Below are positions 34,026 through 41,702 of a stretch of DNA of 46,610 nt, piece after piece. The translations under genes and the position numbers were made by a program. Each line of letters opens with the position of its first letter. The first letter of the stretch is position 1. The notes below the pieces were generated by a model. The model had not been told where the DNA came from. It did no database searches and was given only the letters and a program-made list of their open reading frames with translations. This stretch comes from Phycisphaerales bacterium. GTDB taxonomy: Bacteria > Planctomycetota > Phycisphaerae > UBA1845 > Fen-1342. The stretch lies in NCBI GenBank assembly GCA_003162245.1, contig PMMM01000037.1, positions 1 to 46,610 on the forward strand, given 5' to 3'.

Positions 34026-34385
34026 TCACACTGCCTTACGCTTTGCGGGTCGGCGCGATCGCACCGCGGCCGTTCGCGCCTCTTGTCTCTCGACCATGGC
34101 GCGCGTCTTCGGCAAGAGCAGCGCCTTGACACGGTCGCTGGACTTCCCGTGCTCCCTTTCCACGGCCTGCTCCCCGGTGGCCCCGTCCGACCCCGCCTGC
34201 TTGTGTTCCACCGCGTCGGCATAGCTCCGCACGTACATCGCGGCGATCTCGCGAAGCGTCTGCTTCAGACTTTCAAGGTCTCGGTCGCAAATCAGGATCG
34301 GCAAGACCATTTCAGACTCGCCGTCGGGCCACTGAAGGATGACCGTAACGGACTGCATCGGTCCGTACAGGAAGTCTTCCATCAT
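34026..34385 (-). CDS. Unknown phage protein (119 aa)
   Basis: It starts MMEDFLYGPMQSVTVILQWP and has a small alpha/beta N-terminal half (SEMVLPILICDRDLESLKQT) and a basic helical tail (VKALLLPKTRAMVERQEART). GGAGGA lies 7 nt before the ATG, overlapping the end of the upstream gene, so the two are coupled. No family recognised. Its place before the head genes would suit a small regulator or packaging accessory. Confidence 0.5.
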   Translation of the reverse strand: MMEDFLYGPMQSVTVILQWPDGESEMVLPILICDRDLESLKQTLREIAAMYVRSYADAVEHKQAGSDGATGEQAVEREHGKSSDRVKALLLPKTRAMVERQEARTAAVRSRRPAKRKAV

Positions 34386-34386
34386 T

Positions 34387-34641
34387 TCAGGCTCCTCCGC
34401 CAGGGCGCCGCGTCGGTTCCACGGGAACCGCCTGCAACTCCCGGGCCAGGGCCGCTACGAACGCGACTGGTGCAACGGCCAATATGCTCACTACCAAGCC
34501 GAGTGCTGAGTACCGCCGCGCGTCGTCGCTCGGCGTCGCGAGGTCGATCCCGCACTCCGCTATGGACTGATGCGCCCCGGACACGAGCCGAAGCAACCGC
34601 TTGGCAGGTGCCGTGCCGCTCCTATTTTTCGCCTTCAACAC
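34387..34641 (-). CDS. Small single-pass membrane protein (possible holin)
   Basis: The 84-aa frame starts VLKAKNRSGTAPAKRLLRLV with a ribosome site AGGAGG 6 nt before GTG. One strong hydrophobic segment (ALGLVVSILAVAPVAFVAAL) follows, then a short Pro-rich tail. Size and topology would suit a phage holin, but one helix is not diagnostic and no endolysin is nearby. It is coupled to the next gene at 34385. Confidence 0.5.
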   Translation of the reverse strand: MLKAKNRSGTAPAKRLLRLVSGAHQSIAECGIDLATPSDDARRYSALGLVVSILAVAPVAFVAALARELQAVPVEPTRRPGGGA

Positions 34642-34874
34642 GTCGTGCCTCCTATCTCTCAGGTAGTCACGCCGTCCCTGGCGTTTGCTCCGCGTTGGCG
34701 TCCGTGCCGCACGCACGATTCGCTGTCCTTTCGCCGCTTCGGGCTCACCGCCCGCGCGGCGCCGTTCGCCAGCGTCCCGGGCTTGCCACGCGAAACGCCG
34801 CGCGTCTCGCGTGGCCGCGAGTTGATGAACGCTCCCGGCCTGACTGTGAACTTCAACTCGCGCCCGGAACACGT
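34642..34874. other. Gap with a 9-bp hairpin and no confident gene
   Basis: GCCACGCGA (34785-34793) and TCGCGTGGC (34807-34815) form a perfect stem with a 13-nt loop, between the HTH gene and the membrane-protein gene. A TTG-started, Arg-rich minus-strand frame (34659-34856) crosses it but has no ribosome site and is not accepted. Confidence 0.45.
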
Positions 34875-35357
34875 TCAAGCTCCCATGCGCTTTCGAGTAA
34901 ACGGCCCATGATCGCGCACGAGCCGCGGGAATTCGCCGCACGACGCGGGGTCCGACACTTTGCGCCGGCCGCGACCGTCCGCGAGCAGCCCCGCCGCGCC
35001 TCCGTCCGTGTACCGCTTCAACCAGCCCCACAGAGTCCGCTTGCAGACGCGCACCGGATTCAGCCGCCGCAAGCTGCAATACCGCCGGAGTGTCGCGCGC
35101 TTCGGCGCCCGCCGGCGCAGTTCGCGCCGCTGATAGGACGGGCAGGTCCCGGCGAGTTCGGCGAGCAGCTGCTGCCGCCGACTCTCTATGCCGGCCCGCC
35201 ACAGCAGAAACCGCCGTACCGTCAGCACACGCCGCACGCCCGCCGCCCGCTTCCCGGGCGTCAGCGCCGCCAACTCCCGGCGCAGCGCGGGCACAGACAG
35301 GTCGGACCACCGCGGCGCCGTGTTTCGAGCGGTCAGTTTGCGACGACAGCGCGTCAA
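34875..35357 (-). CDS. Helix-turn-helix protein resembling a Mu-type transposase DNA-binding domain
   Basis: The 160-aa basic protein has a first half of helices (LSVPALRRELAALTPGKRAA, RQQLLAELAGTCPSYQRREL) and then an HTH-like block KRTLWGWLKRYTDGGAAGLL then ADGRGRRKVSD. That block closely resembles the winged-helix part of MuA/IS481-type transposases ('TLYRWL+RY..gG..gL..r.rg'). It stands alone without a catalytic domain. TTG 35357 overlaps the MuB-like stop (TTGA), a coupled start. It could bind element ends or compete with the transposase. Confidence 0.55.
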   Translation of the reverse strand: MTRCRRKLTARNTAPRWSDLSVPALRRELAALTPGKRAAGVRRVLTVRRFLLWRAGIESRRQQLLAELAGTCPSYQRRELRRRAPKRATLRRYCSLRRLNPVRVCKRTLWGWLKRYTDGGAAGLLADGRGRRKVSDPASCGEFPRLVRDHGPFTRKRMGA

Positions 35358-36448
35358 CCGGCCCCCCCCTTCCCGCCCATGCGCAGCGCCGTTTCCACGT
35401 CCTGCCCCCGGATCGTGTCGCCGCCGCCCTGGCCGCGGCCCGCCAGCACCGCGGCGATCTTGGCGGCATTGACCGCCCGTCGCAGGTGACTCGGGTCGAA
35501 GTTCGCCACGTCCAGCAGCTTCGCGCATGCGTCCGCGTCCAACTCGCCGGCGACGTGCCGGGCGACGATCGCCCGCAGTGTCGCGGCGTCCAGCCACGGC
35601 CGGGGCTGGCCACCTATCCCGCCCCGGAGCAACTCGGCGTCCAGGTCACACCGCAGCGCGATCCGGGCCACGAGCGGACCGCAGAGCGGATCGGACCGGA
35701 CGTCGACCGCGCGCTGCAGGGCCGTCGTGCCGATCAGCAGCAGCCCCACGTCGGCCCCGTCGAAAACGGCCCGGGCCGCCTCCAGGGCCGACGCACTGAG
35801 AAGCTGGGCTTCGTCGATAACGAGCAGACCGTTTGATTGCCGCGCCGCTTGAATCCCGGCCTTCACCGTCGCGCAGACCGCCCCGCCCGCGCCGCCGCCG
35901 GCGGCCAGTCCGATTGCGTGCAATAGACCGCGCGCCCCGCGGCTGTCGGGGTCGGACCGGACCGCGACCACGCTCCCGGGCAGCTCCGCCTGGATTGCCG
36001 CGAGCGCGTGCGACTTGCCGAGCCCGGGCGCCCCCACCGTCAGCCCGATTGTGTGTGTTGCCCGGACCATGCGGGCCACGCCGGCCACGAGCCGTGTAAC
36101 CGAGGTCGGCACGTACCGGCCGCGCCGTAGCTCGCGGGCGTGCGCGTCGGCTCGGCACCAGGCTTCGGCATCGCGCAGCAGCGTATGCCGTGGCCCGTCC
36201 GGGATCGTCGCGGGGCTTTCGAGCAGCGTTTGAATGACGCTCGGCCGCACGTCGAGGGCTTTCGCCAGCGCCGCCGCCGCCACGCCCCACTGCTCGCAGT
36301 GCCCGCGGATAAAGCCCACCGCCGCGCCCGCGTCGGCCAGCGGCTCGCCGGCCGGCACCAGGCGTACCGCTTCGCGCGTGCGCCGGGTCTCTTGCAACCC
36401 GTCAAAGGTCGATACGAAATCGCTCGGCAGACTCGTCAGAGCAGCCAT
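35354..36448 (-). CDS. MuB-like AAA+ ATPase (target selection/transposase activator)
   Basis: The 364-aa protein has an N-terminal helical HTH-like region (WGVAAAALAKALDVRPSVIQ), then an AAA+ core with Walker A VGAPGLGKSHALA near 170, Walker B GLLVIDEAQLLSA near 243, and sensor-like LLLIGTTALQ. In Mu this ATPase coats target DNA and delivers it to MuA. The start is unsettled: ATG 36448 fits the family, but the frame is open to ATG 36646, which overlaps the transposase stop and would add a signal-peptide-like 66-residue leader (LLLAAVLCVAVAAGRIPAQ). Confidence 0.8.
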   Translation of the reverse strand: MAALTSLPSDFVSTFDGLQETRRTREAVRLVPAGEPLADAGAAVGFIRGHCEQWGVAAAALAKALDVRPSVIQTLLESPATIPDGPRHTLLRDAEAWCRADAHARELRRGRYVPTSVTRLVAGVARMVRATHTIGLTVGAPGLGKSHALAAIQAELPGSVVAVRSDPDSRGARGLLHAIGLAAGGGAGGAVCATVKAGIQAARQSNGLLVIDEAQLLSASALEAARAVFDGADVGLLLIGTTALQRAVDVRSDPLCGPLVARIALRCDLDAELLRGGIGGQPRPWLDAATLRAIVARHVAGELDADACAKLLDVANFDPSHLRRAVNAAKIAAVLAGRGQGGGDTIRGQDVETALRMGGKGGAG

Positions 36449-36635
36449 AGGCGCAGGCCCCCAGCCCTCAGACCGGCGGCTTGCCGCCGGTGCATGGGGC
36501 CGGTTGGGTGCGGACGCGCCCTCCATAACCACGTCCGCACGCCCGCTGAAGGCCCGCGCTTCCTGCGCAGGAATCCGCCCGGCCGCGACCGCTACGCACA
36601 GCACCGCGGCGAGCAACAATCGACGTGTAATCGAC

Positions 36636-38135
36636 TCACGCAACATCGGCCCCCCCTTCCGGCGGTTCCGGTTGGTCGTCTTCGTCGTCGTAGGCGTCAC
36701 ACAGACCCGCGAAGGCACTCGGGTCCGGTTCGTCGTCTTCGTCCAGCGCGGACGCGGGGCCGTCGCCGCAGAATTCCATCAGCGCGTCGCCGACGCTCTT
36801 TTCTTCGGCGAACCGCGCGAAGCTTGGACCGTCGCCGCAGAGTTCCATCAAGGCGGTCCCGGCGTCTACCGGGTCTTCAGGAACGCGGTTGCGCTCCGCC
36901 CAGCGCTCCCCCACGGTCTGCCCGCCTTGCCGTTCGCGCTCGATACCATCTTCGGCCAACCCCTTGGCGGACAGACGCGCGAAGCCGCTGCGTGCACGCC
37001 CTGCGTTGGCACCGCTTGCATCTTCGGCACTTCCGGCGTCTGCGAATCTGGCGTAGGAAACACCGCGCCCGCCGGTGCGCTGCACCGACGCCATCGACCG
37101 CGCCACGTCCGACGCTCCCGGTAAGAGCTGGACGCCGCGCGCCTCCGTCTGCCCCTCCGCCCCCGCCGCTTTGCGCCGGACGGATTGCTGCTCGGCGTAC
37201 CGCCGCTCGGCGGCGATTTGCTGCGCGATGCTGGCCACGGGCGTCAGCCGATCGTCCCACGTCGTCGCGGCCGACTTGGCGAGTTTGCGGGCCGCCGCTT
37301 TCCGTCGGGCACCCTCGCGGATGTCGTCGTGCGACACGCCGTACAAGCGCGTGTTGCGGGCTTCACAGATCAGGCGCCCGTCCACATCCTGCACGAAGAC
37401 GCGGCTCGCGTCGGTCGGGTCCACCCGGATATCGACTTCCTGCCCTTGCAACTGCCACAGTTCCAGGTTGCTTTGGCCGTAGGTCACACCCCGGAATCGC
37501 ACGCCGTTGCGCGAGACTGTGACGCGCTCCGTCCGCATCAATAGCAGGTCCAGGATTTCCGGCGGCGCCGTCCGCCGCGCGATCGCGTTATCTGTGAAGG
37601 CTTCGGCCGGCGTGCGGCCGTTCATGCCCGCCCCGCTGTGCGTCGTGTTGTGGTACAATTCGGCCCACGCCGCGAAGAGGTCGCGGACTTCCTCCAGACC
37701 CGGCGTGCGGATCGTCCCTTCCCGCAGCCGCTTGTTAAGCTCTTCCGGCCGCGATTGCGGGTCTTTGCCGCAGTACGTCTCGAAGCGCTTGCTGAAGCCG
37801 TCGCAGACCGTGCCGAAAAATCGCTCGACTGGCTTGCCTTGTGGGTGGTACGCCTGCGACCAGTGCACCGTGATTCCCAGCCGGTGCATGATCCCGTTGA
37901 CGCGCTCTTCGTCCACCCGGGCCTTGCCGCCCGTGACCCCCTTCGCGCGGTAGTCTTTGCCGTTATCGACGATGATTTCTTCGGGCGCGCCGTGTGCGAC
38001 GACGGCGTGGCGGAAGGCCGCCAGCAGCGTGTCACTGTTCGGGCTCAGGCTGATCCACCAGCCCACCAGCCGCCGCGACGACATATCCATCCACGCCGTC
38101 AGCCACGGCCGCACGAGCTTCCCTTCGTGCGTCAC
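36636..38135 (-). CDS. MuA-like transposase, C-terminal part after an in-frame UGA
   Basis: This 499-aa frame is in the same register as 38166-39110, with only a UGA between. It holds the DDE core (LTAWMDMSSRRLVGWW; second Asp in IIVDNGKDYRAKG; Glu in GKPVERFFGTVCDGF), a beta-barrel (RVFVQDVDGRLICEARNTR) and a long acidic, repetitive C-terminus (ALMELCGDGPSFARFAEEKS and ALMEFCGDGPASA). The first possible start, GTG 38135, lies after the first catalytic Asp (codon 38159-38157), so a product begun here would be inactive. Without the stop the full protein would be 824 residues. Confidence 0.8.
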   Translation of the reverse strand: MTHEGKLVRPWLTAWMDMSSRRLVGWWISLSPNSDTLLAAFRHAVVAHGAPEEIIVDNGKDYRAKGVTGGKARVDEERVNGIMHRLGITVHWSQAYHPQGKPVERFFGTVCDGFSKRFETYCGKDPQSRPEELNKRLREGTIRTPGLEEVRDLFAAWAELYHNTTHSGAGMNGRTPAEAFTDNAIARRTAPPEILDLLLMRTERVTVSRNGVRFRGVTYGQSNLELWQLQGQEVDIRVDPTDASRVFVQDVDGRLICEARNTRLYGVSHDDIREGARRKAAARKLAKSAATTWDDRLTPVASIAQQIAAERRYAEQQSVRRKAAGAEGQTEARGVQLLPGASDVARSMASVQRTGGRGVSYARFADAGSAEDASGANAGRARSGFARLSAKGLAEDGIERERQGGQTVGERWAERNRVPEDPVDAGTALMELCGDGPSFARFAEEKSVGDALMEFCGDGPASALDEDDEPDPSAFAGLCDAYDDEDDQPEPPEGGADVA

Positions 38136-38165
38136 CCAGAAATCGAATTGATGATGGTCGCCGAC

Positions 38166-38168
38166 TCA
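38166..38168 (-). other. In-frame UGA codon splitting the transposase
   Basis: TGA in the context TGC-TGA-GTC lies three codons before the first DDE Asp. All other frames of the element and the host use TGA as a stop, so reassignment is unlikely. It is either a nonsense mutation or a readthrough site. Confidence 0.75.
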
Positions 38169-39110
38169 GCATTGATTCGGGCGGTACTGCGCCGCCGCGT
38201 CGCGTTCGATGTACGGGGCGTGCCGCGCGGCCCACTTCCGCGGCCCGAGCCGGTGATAGTCCAGAATGCTCGGCGGGAAGTTGGCCTTCGCCCAGCGCTG
38301 CACGCTCCGCAGCGCCGGCAGCGTCCAGCCGTGTTGGTCGGCGAGCGCGACCGCCGACCGATAGATCGTCGCCACGCGCAGTTGCGTGCCCGTGAGTTGC
38401 ACTCGGAAAAACGCCTGCGCGTCCGGGCTGAAGCTCGTTTCGGCGCCGTCATCGTCGCCGCGCGGGCGCCCGCGCGCGTCCGGGTCGATGCCCGCTTTGA
38501 TCTTGCCCAGCGCCTCGCGGACGGAACGCGCCGATCCGGCCAGGCTGTGCGCCTTGGCCCACTCGGCGTTGGCGGCACAGAAAAGCCGATCGGCTTCGCG
38601 CCGGCCCTCGCGTGTGGTCCGCAGCCCAGCGCACTTGGCGTTGTGCTCGTCCAGCCGCTTGCCCAGCTCCAGGCGGTCTAGGAAGCGCTGCCTCTTGCGC
38701 TCCGGCCAGTGCGCGTATTGAAAACCGAGCGTGCTCGGGACCGCGACGCCGAAGACTTCGCGCGGCAGCTCCCCCGTGGCCGTCGCCAGGAACTCCCCCA
38801 CCGTGACAGATTCGCTCGGCAAACCGATCGGCAGCACCGCCGCTCGCGCGACGTACAACCGGCCGCCGGTCTTCGTCACCAGCCCCGCGGTCCGCGGATC
38901 GCCCGCCAGGTCTTCGACCCATCGGCGTAGAGCCCGCCCCCCCGCTTCGGCTGTGCGGCCTTGCAGCGGGTTGTATTTCTCCAACTCCGCCAGCGCCACG
39001 GCGTCGCCCACCGGCTCGACTACCAGCGCCCGATGCGTTACGCCGGTCGGCATGGGGCTTGCGCCCGCTTCGGTGTCCAGTCTGAGCCGCAACTCCGCTT
39101 CCACGTTCAC
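38166..39110 (-). CDS. MuA-like transposase, N-terminal part ending at an in-frame UGA
   Basis: The 314-aa part starts VNVEAELRLRLDTEAGASPM at GTG 39110, 9 nt after the previous stop. It has the DNA-binding and linker domains of Mu-type transposases, ending WTLPALRSVQRWAKANFP, then HAPYIERDAAAQYRPNQC-stop. After UGA the same frame continues VGDHHQFDFWV. Family members commonly have Trp right before 'VGDHHQFDF', so UGA likely replaces a UGG Trp codon. This half alone has no catalytic residues. It could still bind the ends and act as a brake. Confidence 0.78.
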   Translation of the reverse strand: MNVEAELRLRLDTEAGASPMPTGVTHRALVVEPVGDAVALAELEKYNPLQGRTAEAGGRALRRWVEDLAGDPRTAGLVTKTGGRLYVARAAVLPIGLPSESVTVGEFLATATGELPREVFGVAVPSTLGFQYAHWPERKRQRFLDRLELGKRLDEHNAKCAGLRTTREGRREADRLFCAANAEWAKAHSLAGSARSVREALGKIKAGIDPDARGRPRGDDDGAETSFSPDAQAFFRVQLTGTQLRVATIYRSAVALADQHGWTLPALRSVQRWAKANFPPSILDYHRLGPRKWAARHAPYIERDAAAQYRPNQC

Positions 39111-39118
39111 ACCCGCTG

Positions 39119-39544
39119 CTAGCGCGCCAGCCCCAGCGCCTTGAGGGAGTCGCGCGCCTGCCTGAGATACTCGGGCACCGCCTCGGGGTTGTGTGCCTTG
39201 AGCAGAGCAACCGCCGCGGATTTCCCGAGAATGAAGGCGCCGACGGCGCCGAAGAGCAGGTCGGAATGATCTTGTCCGGGGGCCGCCAGGGTTTGCATGA
39301 CCGCTCGGCCGAACCCCGCGAGGTTCGCATTCAGTGCGGTCGCGATGGCCGCGTACCCGTCGTCGGGAAACTCCGCGCCCTCCGCGCGCATGACATCGTC
39401 TGCGCGCGCCCACGCGGCCACGCCGTCCCAGTCCAACATCACCCTCGCCAGCCGGTAGGCTGCCGCCCACATAGCCCGTCGCCCCGGAGCGTCCAGGGCT
39501 TGGCCGACCTCCGCAATCGCGTCAATCAGTGCGCCAAGGTTCAC
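39119..39544 (-). CDS. Unknown early protein of the element (141 aa)
   Basis: It starts VNLGALIDAIAEVGQALDAP at a GTG overlapping the previous stop by 4 nt (GTGA). It is almost fully helical (RAMWAAAYRLARVMLDWDGV, YAAIATALNANLAGFGRAVM, VPEYLRQARDSLKALGLA), with no known motif. Its stop is 8 nt before the transposase start. Position between the Ner-like gene and the transposase suggests a control or accessory role, but nothing in the sequence shows one. Confidence 0.55.
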   Translation of the reverse strand: MNLGALIDAIAEVGQALDAPGRRAMWAAAYRLARVMLDWDGVAAWARADDVMRAEGAEFPDDGYAAIATALNANLAGFGRAVMQTLAAPGQDHSDLLFGAVGAFILGKSAAVALLKAHNPEAVPEYLRQARDSLKALGLAR

Positions 39545-40029
39545 GTCGGCCCCCCTACCGCCGCGGTCTGCGCTGCCTCTGCTCCGACCTGTTTTCCCCG
39601 AAGGTCCCGCAGATGCCGCCGGGCCGCCAACCGCGTCGCTGCCAGGAGCATGGCCCCCAGCGTGAGCAGTTGGCCCGCGTTCTGCATCCTGGGAATGCTC
39701 CCGCCCACCAGCTCGGAGACGTTCGCGGCCCCGGCCCGCAACCGTTTCGCGACGCGCTCCAGCGCCTCCAGGCCGGACGCGACCGATTCGCGCTCGTCCC
39801 AGCGGCCCACGCCGGCGAACGCCGACTCGAAATCCGCATCGGGCACCGTGCCGTGCGTCAGCAGCCCGCGCACCAGTACGTACACCGACCTGACGCACGC
39901 TTGCGCCCCCGCACCGGTCTCGATGACCGTTTCGAGGTAAGACGCGGCCTCCCCCACGCCCCACCCCGGCTCCGTGCGGTCGAAAAGACCGCGCAGCCCG
40001 TCCGCTTCAGGCACTGTTGTCGTTTCCAT
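39541..40029 (-). CDS. Unknown early protein of the element (162 aa)
   Basis: It starts METTTVPEADGLRGLFDRTE, with helical regions (VASGLEALERVAKRLRAGAA) and a hydrophobic segment (AGQLLTLGAMLLAATRLAAR) followed by a basic stretch (RRHLRDLRGK), so peripheral membrane contact is possible. It overlaps the Ner-like gene by 23 nt and the next gene by 4 nt, so the early genes form one tightly packed operon. GGAG lies about 10 nt before the ATG. No family recognised. Confidence 0.55.
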   Translation of the reverse strand: METTTVPEADGLRGLFDRTEPGWGVGEAASYLETVIETGAGAQACVRSVYVLVRGLLTHGTVPDADFESAFAGVGRWDERESVASGLEALERVAKRLRAGAANVSELVGGSIPRMQNAGQLLTLGAMLLAATRLAARRHLRDLRGKQVGAEAAQTAAVGGPT

Positions 40030-40300
40030 CGCGCAAAATCTCCGTCACGAGTTGCCCGCATGAGCCCGCCGCCGCGGTCGATCCGCGGCACTTGTCCACT
40101 AGCAGCGTTCGCACGGACACGTGCAGCGCCGCCGCGATGCGTTTCGCCGTCTTCCCAGAGACGGGCCGCCCCCGAAGCGCCGCCCAGAGCGTCTTCCGAT
40201 TCACCCGGGCCTTGCCAGCCAACCCCGAGCGCGTCAATAATGCGGCGCGACAGGCGGACTCGATCGCCGCTCGGTCGAGTGTAACGGTGTCGGCTCGCAT
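40007..40300 (-). CDS. Ner/Cro-like small HTH regulator
   Basis: The 97-aa protein starts MRADTVTLDRAAIESACRAA and has a clear HTH of the XRE type: LLTRSGLAGKARVNRKTLWA then GRPVSGKTAKRIAAALHVSV. As first gene of the leftward operon facing the repressor it fits Ner in Mu or Cro in lambda, shutting down early transcription. Start choice: the predicted transcript begins at about 40301, so ATG 40300 would be leaderless; ATG 40312 adds four residues but overlaps the -10. No ribosome site is present at either. Confidence 0.7.
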   Translation of the reverse strand: MRADTVTLDRAAIESACRAALLTRSGLAGKARVNRKTLWAALRGRPVSGKTAKRIAAALHVSVRTLLVDKCRGSTAAAGSCGQLVTEILRDGNDNSA

Positions 40301-40307
40301 GTTGGTA

Positions 40308-40336
40308 CACATAAACCACACAATGGTTACTGTCAA
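40308..40336 (-). promoter_or_regulatory. Early leftward promoter of the element
   Basis: On the minus strand TTGACA (40336-40331, 6 of 6), a 17-nt spacer, and TATGTG (40313-40308). Predicted start about 40301-40302. It should drive the Ner-like gene and the transposition operon. Confidence 0.65.
40314..40328. promoter_or_regulatory. Operator-like dyad inside the early promoter
   Basis: AACCA-CACAA-TGGTT, a perfect 5-bp dyad filling the spacer between -10 and -35. A repressor bound there would block polymerase. It lies 33 nt before the repressor ATG. Confidence 0.5.
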
Positions 40337-40360
40337 GCAACGCACGCCAGGAAACTCGCA

Positions 40361-41440
40361 ATGACCCGCGCCCGGAGCGGCCAGCTAGGCGCGTTCCTGC
40401 GCCAACTTCGCGTCGAACATGGACTTACGCTGCGGGCCGTCGCGGACGCATCGCGCAGAATTCCGCGCGAGCAAGGCGCACCGATCTCCCATCCCTACCT
40501 GTCGATACTTGAATCCGGGCGCCCCGTCGATGTGTCGATCGGCAAGCTGCTCAGCCTTGCCGCGGTCTATCAAGTGTCGGTCCGGGAGTTGGTGCTCCGC
40601 ACCCCCGAACCGCTTCACGCGAAACTCCGCGACGACCTCCACGCTTGGTACGCTGACCGAGACGTGATCCTCGATCCGCCACGGGCTCCCCCGTCTGCGC
40701 TTGAGCCCGCCCGCGAGCGCGTCACCTGTGCCCTCGAATCGCGCGCCCGCAGCGTGCGTCTCCCGCTCGGTGAGGAACGCAGTTGGCGCAAGCTCATTCC
40801 GCTCTTGATGCTCAGATCGGCGATGCCCGTTTTGCTGGAGGAATTCGGCGCGCGCCTGCCGCAGAGACTGGGTCCGGTCGCAGTTCGCAGGATAACCGCC
40901 GCGGTTCGCTCTGAGCCCGACGCCGACAGACTTTGGACGGGCCTCATCATTCCGGCCCTCGACCAAGCCCTCTTCCGGCGTGACGATATCCCCGCGCTCC
41001 TAGTCGCTGCAATCGACTGGTGGAGTCTCGATTGCACCGACGCCACGGCGACGTGTCACTTCGCGGCGCCGGACCACGATGCGCGATTCGGATACGAGCG
41101 CGCACCGTTGGGCCTGGCGATGAACCTGCGCAGCTTGCAAGCCGCTCACGTTCTCCGCGCTGCTCTGCCGCGCCTGTTCGCGCGCTGTGCGCCGCCCCCC
41201 GGCTTGGACACCGTCTTCGCTCCTTACCTCGCGGGTCTCTTCGTGAAACGACCCCCGAACCAAACGCCCCCGGGCTCAGTCAACGTCATCCCCTTCATCG
41301 TCGGACTGGCGCGCGACCTCGCGGAGGAATCCTCGGCGCTCGCCGCGGCCGGCGCCGCCGAGAAACCGGCCGTCCGCGCCGGCGTCGTGGCCATTCTCAA
41401 GCAGTCCGGAATCCTCACGGCCCCTTCGCACGTCCGATAA
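40361..41440 (+). CDS. XRE-family repressor of the element
   Basis: The 359-aa protein has an N-terminal HTH of the XRE type (FLRQLRVEHGLTLRAVADAS, HPYLSILESGRPVDVSIGKL, LSLAAVYQVSVRELV, to about residue 85). A long C-terminal region is Leu/Arg/Ala-rich and of unknown fold. It is divergent from the early operon across a 60-nt control region, as in temperate phages. AGGA lies 9 nt before the ATG. No Ser-Lys LexA-type self-cleavage pair is evident. It is the only rightward gene of the element. Confidence 0.75.
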   Translation: MTRARSGQLGAFLRQLRVEHGLTLRAVADASRRIPREQGAPISHPYLSILESGRPVDVSIGKLLSLAAVYQVSVRELVLRTPEPLHAKLRDDLHAWYADRDVILDPPRAPPSALEPARERVTCALESRARSVRLPLGEERSWRKLIPLLMLRSAMPVLLEEFGARLPQRLGPVAVRRITAAVRSEPDADRLWTGLIIPALDQALFRRDDIPALLVAAIDWWSLDCTDATATCHFAAPDHDARFGYERAPLGLAMNLRSLQAAHVLRAALPRLFARCAPPPGLDTVFAPYLAGLFVKRPPNQTPPGSVNVIPFIVGLARDLAEESSALAAAGAAEKPAVRAGVVAILKQSGILTAPSHVR

Positions 41441-41457
41441 TGTGCAACGCCGAATTA

Positions 41458-41473
41458 CGGACGTATACGTCCG
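41458..41473. repeat. 16-bp perfect palindrome after the repressor gene
   Basis: CGGACGTATACGTCCG, 18 nt after the repressor stop. It may be an operator or a terminator stem. No T-tract. Confidence 0.6.
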
Positions 41474-41537
41474 CCATTCAGCTAAATCGGACATAAAGAT
41501 CCTGTCCGCGTGCGCGCACGTTTTGTCCGCGTGTCCG

Positions 41538-41557
41538 CACGCTGTTTTTTGTCGCAA
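41538..41557 (+). repeat. Right-end site A
   Basis: CACGCTGTTTTTTGTCGCAA matches site B (41650-41669) at 19 of 20 positions. Confidence 0.65.
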
Positions 41558-41649
41558 ACCGCTCCCGACGCCGCGTCGAATCGCCGTAAATCACGCGTCG
41601 AACGGCGCTTGAAGCGCGCGCGTCCAACCACCGCCCGGCGGACACCCGA

Positions 41650-41669
41650 CACGCTGTTTTATGTCGCAA
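41650..41669 (+). repeat. Right-end site B
   Basis: CACGCTGTTTTATGTCGCAA, in the same orientation as site A and 112 nt away. A weaker third copy overlaps the right terminus (about 41787-41805). Confidence 0.65.
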
Positions 41670-41689
41670 TTCGAGCCGTGCGCGCGCCC

Positions 41690-41702
41690 AAACGTCATTT
41701 TC
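41690..41702 (-). repeat. Inverted copy of the left-end 13-mer
   Basis: AAACGTCATTTTC is the exact inverse of 28384-28396 (GAAAATGACGTTT), 13.3 kb away. Confidence 0.6.

Noticed and set aside
34387-35613. 408-aa minus-strand frame covering the HTH and membrane genes
   Set aside because: Only its last 84 codons follow a ribosome site. The upstream part overlaps the ATPase and HTH genes in another register.
38166-38168. Selenocysteine at the transposase UGA
   Set aside because: No downstream SECIS-like hairpin was evident, the family has Trp rather than Cys at this site, and no selenoprotein genes are in view.
36636-39110. Genetic code change (UGA as Trp) for the element
   Set aside because: Other element genes end in UGA at tightly coupled starts, so UGA is a stop here.
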